Shown: piece after piece, positions 1-5,454 of the stretch | Numbering within the stretch: position 1 is the stretch's first letter | Layout of the letters: every line of letters starts with the position of its first letter | Source of the DNA: Planctomycetia bacterium | GTDB taxonomy: Bacteria; Planctomycetota; Phycisphaerae; Phycisphaerales; SM1A02 | Reading direction: 5' to 3' | Length of the DNA: 10,422 bases | Assembly (NCBI GenBank): GCA_005799205.1 | Contig: SYHM01000050.1 | Coordinates: forward strand, 1-10,422 | Translations under genes and position numbers: made by a program | The notes under the pieces: model-generated | Seen by the model: only the letters and a program-made list of their open reading frames with translations | The model's database searches: none | Told to the model about the DNA's origin: nothing

Positions 1-252
1 GTGTCGGTGCATGTTGTGTCGAGCGACTTGTGCGAAGCGATGATCAAGGATCTGTTGTGGGGACGATCGCGCACGACTCTCATGGGCACCGGCAACGAAC
101 CCGAGCACAGGGCGTATGAACCGACGGTGCTTCAGCAGGGGAAGAGCGCGCCGGATTCGACAGTCGGTGAAGACGATGGAGTGCCAGCGAATGAGGCTGA
201 AGTCATGCCCGAGCTGCCACTCGGGCCAGCAGCGGTGTCTCCTCCTCTGTGA
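1..252 (+). CDS. Possible 3' end of an unidentified gene
   Basis: This frame is open from the window edge to a TGA at 250-252 (83 codons), so its true start may lie to the left; GTG at position 1 is only the first usable codon here. I recognise no family. The peptide is hydrophilic, with an acidic stretch (GEDDGVPANEAEV) and a proline-rich end (ELPLGPAAVSPPL) resembling a disordered C-terminus. By hand count, G+C by codon position is about 69, 48 and 67 percent. The dip at position two is what real GC-rich genes show, and it is the main support. If real, the gene converges on the exonuclease, with 47 bp between the two stop codons. A 7-bp hairpin (207-226) lies near its end. It could equally be a chance open frame. 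Confidence 0.35.
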   Translation: MSVHVVSSDLCEAMIKDLLWGRSRTTLMGTGNEPEHRAYEPTVLQQGKSAPDSTVGEDDGVPANEAEVMPELPLGPAAVSPPL

Positions 253-299
253 ACCGTTGGCCAGTGATCTTCAGTCAGAGCGCGGGGCCGAGTCAGTCG

Positions 300-1568
300 C
301 TAGTCAAGGTGCACTCCGATCGCCTGCCAGAACACCGGCTCGTGCATGACTCGCACTCCGTACCTCCGCGCTCGCGTCGCCTTTCCTGATTGTGTGTGCG
401 GGTCCGAAACGACGAGAATCTCGAGTCGCTTCGTGACACTGTCGACGACCTTAAGGCCCGCCTTACTCGCGAGGGCTATAGCCATTTCCCGCGTGATCGG
501 CTGCCCGTTTCGTTGGCACTGTAGTTCTCCAGTGAAGCAGATGAGCTTTCCTGAGAGGCTCGTTCCGTCGAGACCTTTCGCGCTCGAGTTCCGGGCACCA
601 TCGGCAAGGAGCGAACGCGCATCACGGAGCGCTTCCTCCACATCTTGGGTCGACTGGCCAAGCAATCGCGCCGCGAGTCTCAGGTCGTCGCGCTCTGCGT
701 CGCTCAATACGCCGTCAGCGAGTGCGACAATCGCCAATTGCTTGGTGAACTCCCGATGGGCAAGCCGAATCTGCTGGCTAGTGAGGCCCCACGACGTTGC
801 CATGCTCACCAATGCGTCCCCTTCGGCCTCGTCGACGCTCCGGTCCTCTAGAACACGATCGAGCAATGCGGTGTACTCCATGATCGATTCATCTGATCCG
901 AAGAGTTCGCCCTGGCGTGGCATTCGCCCAAGCAGGCGCTGAAGGTATGACGGGGGGGCAGTCTGGCGCAGCCGAGATTGCTTGCGCGTGACTGGTAGCG
1001 ACCCTTTGACAGAAATGACGGGCCAATCGATGGGGCCGAGCCCACTCAAATGCTGAAGTGATTCCGGGTGAGCCGAAGCCAACTTTAGAAGCAATCGAGC
1101 CGTGGCGCGCGCGTCTACCAAGGCATTGTGTGATTCGCCATCGAACTCGATATTGTGATCCGTGCAGCACTTCGACAGTCTTCCGCCGCCGGCGAGCCGC
1201 ATCGTGCAAATCGTGGAAAGTGGCGGAATCGGGCGCTCGATGCGCAGAAACTCTCGTTCGATGAACTGCTTATCAAACCTCACGTTGTGACCTGCGATCG
1301 CTACCGTCCCAGAAAGAGTTTCTAGCAACGCCCCAGCTACGTCCACAAATCTCGGCGCGTGACGTATGTCTCCGGCCGTGATCCCGTGAATGCTGCTCGG
1401 GCCGACATCGCGTTCGGGGTTCACGAGTGAAACGAACTCTCGCGTGATTCGCCCGCCTTCGAGCACCACTGCGGCCACTTCCACCACGCGATCGTTTCCA
1501 AGCGCATGGAACCCAGTAGTTTCAACATCGATGATTCCGATGGGGTGTCGCGTGTGTTGATTCAGCAT
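300..1568 (-). CDS. DEDDh 3'-5' exonuclease with TerB-like middle and C-terminal BRCT domain
   Basis: A 422-residue DnaQ/RNase T-type exonuclease, expected to remove nucleotides from DNA 3' ends with two metal ions. Residues 8-165 are the exonuclease fold: D14 and E16 in the IDVETTGF motif, D99 in GHNVRFD, and H147 with D152 in SHNALVDA complete the DEDDh set. Residues 230-315 are helical, with two similar halves (LEDRSVDEAE and LADGVLSDAERDDL); this resembles TerB-like helical repeats. Residues 336-420 (LSGKLICFTGEL through FWQAIGVHLD) look like a BRCT domain, as in DNA ligase, suggesting recruitment to DNA ends or repair partners. The ATG at 1568 is chosen because a strong GGAGGAG lies 7 nt upstream. 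It follows pepA in the same direction after 125 bp and may be co-transcribed or have its own promoter. It is probably a repair exonuclease and not the replicative epsilon subunit, but this is inference. Confidence 0.93.
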   Translation of the reverse strand: MLNQHTRHPIGIIDVETTGFHALGNDRVVEVAAVVLEGGRITREFVSLVNPERDVGPSSIHGITAGDIRHAPRFVDVAGALLETLSGTVAIAGHNVRFDKQFIEREFLRIERPIPPLSTICTMRLAGGGRLSKCCTDHNIEFDGESHNALVDARATARLLLKLASAHPESLQHLSGLGPIDWPVISVKGSLPVTRKQSRLRQTAPPSYLQRLLGRMPRQGELFGSDESIMEYTALLDRVLEDRSVDEAEGDALVSMATSWGLTSQQIRLAHREFTKQLAIVALADGVLSDAERDDLRLAARLLGQSTQDVEEALRDARSLLADGARNSSAKGLDGTSLSGKLICFTGELQCQRNGQPITREMAIALASKAGLKVVDSVTKRLEILVVSDPHTQSGKATRARRYGVRVMHEPVFWQAIGVHLD

Positions 1569-1575
1569 GACATTG

Positions 1576-1582
1576 CTCCTCC
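1576..1582 (-). promoter_or_regulatory. Strong Shine-Dalgarno site for the exonuclease gene
   Basis: GGAGGAG on the minus strand with 7 nt before the ATG at 1568. It fixes the start codon; an ATG 5 nt further upstream is out of frame and hits a stop after three codons. It is notable because pepA, mnmG, the HD-GYP gene and znuA show no comparable site, and the overlapping znuC and znuB probably initiate by coupling. Confidence 0.8.
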
Positions 1583-1608
1583 GGGGAAACCAACCCGACT
1601 TGAGAATT

Positions 1609-1643
1609 GCCGGTACGGTTTCTTGCGCAAGAAACTAGCCGGC
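1609..1643. promoter_or_regulatory. Palindrome / potential long hairpin upstream of the exonuclease
   Basis: A perfect 18-bp palindrome, GTTTCTTGCGCAAGAAAC (1618-1635), is flanked by complementary GCCGG (1609-1613) and CCGGC (1639-1643) arms. Together they can fold into an imperfect hairpin of about 15 pairs. It lies between the pepA stop and the exonuclease start. Neither strand has a T-run after it, so it is not a classical intrinsic terminator for pepA. If the TAGACT box at 1656-1661 is a promoter, the palindrome sits at the start of the exonuclease mRNA leader. The alternatives are a binding site for a dimeric regulator or an RNA stem that protects or regulates the transcript. Confidence 0.6.
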
Positions 1644-1655
1644 ACTTCCAGTTCA

Positions 1656-1661
1656 AGTCTA
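1656..1661 (-). promoter_or_regulatory. Candidate -10 box (TAGACT) for the exonuclease gene
   Basis: TAGACT on the minus strand fits the TANNNT form of a -10 element. It would start transcription near 1649 and give a leader of about 80 nt containing the palindrome and the Shine-Dalgarno site. I see no convincing -35. Support comes from the same hexamer upstream of pepA and of the tRNA and from its absence elsewhere in the window. Confidence 0.4.
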
Positions 1662-1693
1662 TCGCACCGAAACTCCTGCGGCAGCGGCGCCGG

Positions 1694-3205
1694 CTACGCC
1701 ATAGTTTCGAGCAACTCAACGCAGAGTCGGACGCCGAATCCTGTTGGGCCAACGCCCGTGACCTCATGCGCTGCATCCGACGCAGCCACCGCAGCGATGT
1801 CGATGTGGGCCCACGGCACGTCCTTGGCGACGAAGAATGAGAGAAACGCAGCTCCCTGAATGGGGTGCGCTGATCGCAGCGGATTGCTGTTGATGAGGTC
1901 GGCGTGTTGACTGCGCATGAAGTCGCGGTGGTCTTCCCACAGCGGTAACTGCCAGACCCGTTCACCCGAGGCGGCAGCGGCTGATTCGACCTGTTCTTTC
2001 AGGCGCGAGTCTTCACAGAAGTACCCAGCGCAGAAGTGACCAAGTCCGACTCCGACTCCCCCAGTGAGGGTCGCAAGGTCGATGATGCGCGTTGGAGCGA
2101 GGCGCTCGCAGGCATAACTCAGTGCATCGGCGAGTACCAGCCTGCCCTCAGCATCTGTGTTGGTGACCTCGACCGTCACACCGTTGTGCATCGTGATGAT
2201 GTCGTCGGGGCGGTATGAGTCATGCGAGACCATGTTTTCGGCGACCGCAAGCAGAGCCGTGACGCGCACGCCAAGCTGAAGGCGCGCGATTGCCTGCATG
2301 ATGCCCATCACTGCGGCTCCGCCGCACTTGTCATACTTCATTCCCTTCATGCCATTGTTCACCTTCAGTGAGTACCCGCCAGTGTCGTAGGTGATGGTCT
2401 TGCCAACGAGCACGACATGCTCGCCGCGTGCGCGGGAAGAACGCTTCTTGGGGTTCCACGAAATCTCGACGATGCATGGTTTCACCGCCGAACCTTGGCC
2501 GACAGCGACGAGTCCTCCCATGCCGAGCGCCTTGGCACGGGTGTAGTCAATCACCTTCACACGCAACTCCCCTTCGCGGCCGATGCGCGCGCTTTCGCGG
2601 GCGATCCACGCGGGGTGAGCGATGTTGGGGGGAGTCGCCGCAATTCTGCGGGCCGTGTTGCTGCCCTCTGCGACGATCAGCCCATGCGCCAGTCCCTCGC
2701 GCATCGCCGAGTCGTCAGACCACAGAGTGAGTTTGCCCAGCCGCGCAGTTCGACGTGTTGCGCTTCCGTCGCACGCATCCATTCGCCATGTGCCAAGCGA
2801 GAGTCCCTGCGCAAATGCGCTCGCGGCACGAGCTGGAGTGCACTCATTCGTCGTCGTCGCTGTCCAAGGAGTGTGCGAACTCAGCGAGATTGCACGCGCT
2901 TCAATGCGAACGAGCGCCCGTCCAACCTTTGCCGCCGCCGCTCGTAAACGCGTAAGCGAGTAGTCGCGCGCACCTCCGAGGCCGACGAACATGTGCGACT
3001 CTCCAACGAGCAGAGTCTCGCCATTCTCGGCGCGAAAGGCGCTCGAACGCAAAGCCTCTGAGAGTTGCTTGGCAACGGTCGCAGTGAACTTTGTTCGTGT
3101 TCCAATTGGCAGACGAAGCGGACCTTTCGATCCGGATTCGAGTGAGTGGAATGGAATGAGTTGGATCGCTCGCGGCGACTTGCTGAGAGTGATGCGCGTG
3201 TACAT
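1694..3205 (-). CDS. pepA: Leucyl aminopeptidase (cytosol aminopeptidase, peptidase family M17)
   Basis: A 503-residue M17 metallo-aminopeptidase, the usual family length, releasing N-terminal amino acids from peptides in the cytoplasm; the family works as hexamers with two metal ions. The catalytic domain (about 170-500) is complete. K269 and D274 are in VGKTITYDTGG, K281 is the catalytic lysine, D292 is in MKYDKCGG, and D351, E353 and R355 are in the NTDAEGRLVLADAL signature, with spacing matching bovine leucine aminopeptidase. The first 165 residues are the poorly conserved N-terminal domain. The common FDSGG is YDTGG here, a conservative change. The start at 3205 has no Shine-Dalgarno and lies 25 bp from the divergent mnmG, with a -10-like TAGACT 9 nt upstream, implying a very short leader. 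The exonuclease gene follows downstream. Some PepA proteins also bind DNA; nothing here tests that. Confidence 0.96.
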   Translation of the reverse strand: MYTRITLSKSPRAIQLIPFHSLESGSKGPLRLPIGTRTKFTATVAKQLSEALRSSAFRAENGETLLVGESHMFVGLGGARDYSLTRLRAAAAKVGRALVRIEARAISLSSHTPWTATTTNECTPARAASAFAQGLSLGTWRMDACDGSATRRTARLGKLTLWSDDSAMREGLAHGLIVAEGSNTARRIAATPPNIAHPAWIARESARIGREGELRVKVIDYTRAKALGMGGLVAVGQGSAVKPCIVEISWNPKKRSSRARGEHVVLVGKTITYDTGGYSLKVNNGMKGMKYDKCGGAAVMGIMQAIARLQLGVRVTALLAVAENMVSHDSYRPDDIITMHNGVTVEVTNTDAEGRLVLADALSYACERLAPTRIIDLATLTGGVGVGLGHFCAGYFCEDSRLKEQVESAAAASGERVWQLPLWEDHRDFMRSQHADLINSNPLRSAHPIQGAAFLSFFVAKDVPWAHIDIAAVAASDAAHEVTGVGPTGFGVRLCVELLETMA

Positions 3206-3214
3206 GGGGGCGCG

Positions 3215-3220
3215 AGTCTA
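3215..3220 (-). promoter_or_regulatory. Candidate -10 box for pepA (TAGACT, within TATAGACT)
   Basis: On the minus strand TATAGACT ends 9 nt before the pepA ATG. Read as TAGACT, transcription would start only about 3 nt before the ATG; read as TATAGA (3217-3222), the leader is about 5 nt. No Shine-Dalgarno fits in the space, so pepA mRNA is probably leaderless or nearly so. There is no clear -35, and any such site would lie inside mnmG. Confidence 0.45.
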
Positions 3221-3224
3221 TAGT
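3219..3224 (+). promoter_or_regulatory. Candidate -10 box for mnmG (TATAGT)
   Basis: TATAGT matches five of six bases of the consensus TATAAT and is followed by six bases (TGCGAA) and then the mnmG ATG. That spacing would place the transcription start on the A of the start codon, so the mRNA would be leaderless, consistent with the lack of a Shine-Dalgarno site. It overlaps the pepA -10 candidate on the opposite strand around the palindrome CTATAG (3218-3223). Confidence 0.45.
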
Positions 3225-3230
3225 TGCGAA

Positions 3231-5327
3231 ATGAGCGCGTGGTCGGTCATCGTCATTGGAGGCGGGCACGCGGGCGCTGAAGCTGCGTGGGCCGCGTCGA
3301 GTGCGCTCGCATCGGCCGGCGCGCATGATGCAGTCGTCATCATGATCACGATGGATCCATCAACGGTGGGGGCGATGAGTTGCAATCCCGCAATCGGCGG
3401 GCTCGCGAAGGGGCAAATGGTGCGCGAGATCGATGCACTTGGTGGCGTCATGGGACGGGCAACCGACGCAACGGGAATCCAGTTTCGGGTCTTGAACGCC
3501 ACCAAGGGGGCGGCAGTGCGAGGGCCGCGCGCGCAGTGCGACAGACATCATTATCAAGCTGAGGTGCAGCGGTTGCTTTCGACGAGGCACGACGCGAGCG
3601 TGCCGATCGTGATGGTGCAAGGGCTCGTTGAGTCGTTCGATGTTCAGAATGGTCGAGTGCGGGGGGTCCTTCTGAAAGCGGGCGCGTGGGTGGTCTCGCA
3701 CGATCGAGGTGCTCGGGCACACAACGAACAGGCGATCGCGCGCATGCACGATGGCGACCGCGGTAGCACGGTTGCGCCGCGAATGCCCTTTGGAGCCGCC
3801 GCTTCTCGAGAGCCACTCGAGCGTGAAGCCGCCACGTTGGGAGTTACGACGACATCAGATGGACGCCTTCTGCTCGCCACCCGAGCTGCTGTCCTCACGA
3901 CAGGCACGTTCATGCGCGCGCTCATGCACACAGGGCTCTCACACACTGAGGGAGGGAGAGTCGGCGAGGGGACCGCCGTTGGAATCTCTTCGGCACTTCG
4001 CGCATGCGGCTTTGAACTCGGTCGCCTCAAGACAGGAACCCCGCCGCGGCTCGAGCGTGGATCACTCGATTGGGAGAGTCTCACGCCCCAGTGGGGAGAT
4101 CATCCTCCAACACCATTCAGCACGCTCACGCCGGGGCGCATTGCGGGCGCTGAGTTTCCAGCGATGCCGCAGGTCGAGTGTCGCGAGACGCACACCTCGG
4201 CGGCGATCCATGCACTTGTGCGAGACAACTTGCACCTCGCCCCGATGTACGCAGGCGAGATGGAAGCGGAGAGCGGTCCTCGCTACTGCCCAAGTCTCGA
4301 AGACAAAGTCGTACGGTTTGCGCAGCGCGACTCGCACCATGTCTTTCTAGAACCTGAGTCGCTCGCGACCGACGCGATCTACTGCAACGGCATTTCGACA
4401 TCGCTTCCCAAAGAGATTCAGGCGCAGATTGTTCGTGGGATTCCTGGCTGTGAACGCGCGGTTGTTCAGCGGTGGGGGTATGCGGTCGAGTATGACATGG
4501 TGTGGCCGCACCAGATTGATTCAACCGCGCAAACTAAGTCTGTCGCCGGACTCTTTCTCGCTGGGCAGATCAATGGCACAAGCGGTTATGAAGAGGCAGC
4601 ATCGCAGGGACTCGTTGCAGGGCTCAATAGCGCGCGGAGTGCACTCGGAGTCGACCTCGTGCGCATCGGTCGTGACCAGGCATACATCGGTGTGCTTATG
4701 GACGATCTGGTGACTCGTCAGCCGCGAGAGCCTTACCGCATGTTTACAAGTCGTGCGGAGTATCGATTGACTCTGCGCGCCGACAATGCCGAAGAACGGC
4801 TGACGCAGCTTGGGGCTGCCCTCGGGCTTGTTGGTGACGACCGTGTTGCGATCGTGCGCAAGCGCGGCGACGATCTCGCGAAGCTGCGCGCTCGCTTGTC
4901 GACCGTGCGCGCGCCAGAGTCATTCGGAGTCGGCAAGCGGCTGATCGATGTCGCGCGGCGAAGTGAAACGACACCGCAGTCGATGCAAACTGTGCTCACG
5001 GAGTGCGATGTAGGCGGAGATCCCATCGAATCATCGCTGATCGAGCGGGTGCTGACCGACCTTCGCTATGAGGGATACATGGGTCGGCAGCGCGCAGAGC
5101 TCGCGCGGGCCGCGCAGTGCGAGGGTGTCAGCATTCCGCAGCATTTCGATCCGCACAGGGTTGTTGGGCTTGGTACTGAAGCGATCGAAGCGCTCACGAG
5201 ATTCCGTCCAGCAACACTTGGGCAGGCATCGAGGTTGGCTGGACTGACGCCAACCGATCTATCAATCCTCGACCTGGCGATTCGTCGGTTTCGTCAACTC
5301 AATCGGGACCAAAGCCTGCGTGAGTGA
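3231..5327 (+). CDS. mnmG: tRNA uridine-5-carboxymethylaminomethyl modification enzyme MnmG (GidA)
   Basis: FAD-dependent partner of MnmE; the complex installs the (carboxymethyl)aminomethyl group at carbon 5 of wobble U34 in certain tRNAs, in the cytoplasm. The start at 3231 gives the canonical N-terminus, VIVIGGGHAGAEAA (residues 6-19, FAD binding), followed by MSCNPAIGGLAKGQ (49-62) and IQFRVLNATKGAAVRGPRAQ (83-102). Further landmarks are GRLKTGTPPR (264-273), GPRYCPSLEDKVVRF (349-363) and the C-terminal tRNA/MnmE-binding part ending RPATLGQASRLAGLTPTDLS (659-678). At 698 residues it exceeds the usual roughly 630. Most of the excess is one insertion at about 153-204, between GVLLKAG and LTTGTF. 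An upstream in-frame extension to 2991 exists but runs through pepA and lacks family similarity, so I reject it. MnmE is not in the window. The tRNA gene follows after 43 bp. Confidence 0.96.
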   Translation: MSAWSVIVIGGGHAGAEAAWAASSALASAGAHDAVVIMITMDPSTVGAMSCNPAIGGLAKGQMVREIDALGGVMGRATDATGIQFRVLNATKGAAVRGPRAQCDRHHYQAEVQRLLSTRHDASVPIVMVQGLVESFDVQNGRVRGVLLKAGAWVVSHDRGARAHNEQAIARMHDGDRGSTVAPRMPFGAAASREPLEREAATLGVTTTSDGRLLLATRAAVLTTGTFMRALMHTGLSHTEGGRVGEGTAVGISSALRACGFELGRLKTGTPPRLERGSLDWESLTPQWGDHPPTPFSTLTPGRIAGAEFPAMPQVECRETHTSAAIHALVRDNLHLAPMYAGEMEAESGPRYCPSLEDKVVRFAQRDSHHVFLEPESLATDAIYCNGISTSLPKEIQAQIVRGIPGCERAVVQRWGYAVEYDMVWPHQIDSTAQTKSVAGLFLAGQINGTSGYEEAASQGLVAGLNSARSALGVDLVRIGRDQAYIGVLMDDLVTRQPREPYRMFTSRAEYRLTLRADNAEERLTQLGAALGLVGDDRVAIVRKRGDDLAKLRARLSTVRAPESFGVGKRLIDVARRSETTPQSMQTVLTECDVGGDPIESSLIERVLTDLRYEGYMGRQRAELARAAQCEGVSIPQHFDPHRVVGLGTEAIEALTRFRPATLGQASRLAGLTPTDLSILDLAIRRFRQLNRDQSLRE

Positions 5328-5332
5328 TCAGT

Positions 5333-5341
5333 TGCTAGACT
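5333..5341 (+). promoter_or_regulatory. Candidate extended -10 promoter (TGC-TAGACT) for tRNA-Thr
   Basis: TGCTAGACT combines an extended -10 TGN with TAGACT (5336-5341), just after the mnmG stop. It predicts a start near 5348 and a leader of about 22 nt before the mature tRNA. No good -35 is seen, which an extended -10 can tolerate. The hexamer is shared with the pepA and exonuclease upstream regions. Confidence 0.45.
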
Positions 5342-5370
5342 CGCAGAGCAGGAATTCGTTTCTGTACCTC

Positions 5371-5442
5371 GCCGCTGTAGCTCAATGGTAGAGCACATGA
5401 TTTGTAATCTTGAGGTTGTCGGTTCAAGTCCGATCGGCGGCT
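5371..5442 (+). tRNA. trnT: tRNA-Thr, anticodon TGT
   Basis: A 72-nt cloverleaf decoding ACA. The acceptor stem is GCCGCTG (5371-5377) with CGGCGGC (5435-5441), including one T-G wobble. The D arm is GCTC/GAGC (5380-5394), the anticodon stem 5396-5400 with 5408-5412, the anticodon TGT at 5403-5405, a 5-nt variable loop, and the T arm GTCGG/CCGAT with loop TTCAAGT (5418-5434). G1-C72, C2-G71, G35 and U36 agree with threonine identity in E. coli. The 3' CCA is not encoded; the discriminator is T at 5442. One oddity is a T-T mismatch in the middle of the anticodon stem (5398 against 5410). No T-run follows, and the next gene starts 12 bases later, so the precursor probably continues into it. Confidence 0.95.
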
Positions 5443-5454
5443 TTGCTTTGTGCG

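Noticed and set aside
207..226. 7-bp hairpin GCCCGAG/CTCGGGC as a terminator for the exonuclease
   Set aside because: No T-run follows on the minus strand and it lies within a possible coding frame; the stem may be chance in GC-rich DNA.
116..349. Frame with CPSCHSGQQRC resembling a zinc ribbon
   Set aside because: The frame overlaps the conserved end of the exonuclease, competes with the more coding-like frame 1-252, and the cysteine pattern is too short to support a domain.
2991..3230. In-frame extension of mnmG upstream of 3231
   Set aside because: It runs antisense through the start of pepA and has no MnmG similarity. The family N-terminus begins at 3231, with a -10-like TATAGT correctly spaced before it.
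3231..5442. Functional pairing of mnmG with the adjacent tRNA-Thr(UGU)
   Set aside because: Known MnmE/MnmG substrates are U34 tRNAs of mainly split codon boxes such as Lys, Glu, Gln, Leu and Arg. Threonine is a four-codon box, so adjacency is probably incidental.
5410..5454. In-frame extension of the HD-GYP gene into the tRNA
   Set aside because: The frame would begin inside the tRNA gene; ATG at 5455 gives a normal basic N-terminus followed by a membrane helix.
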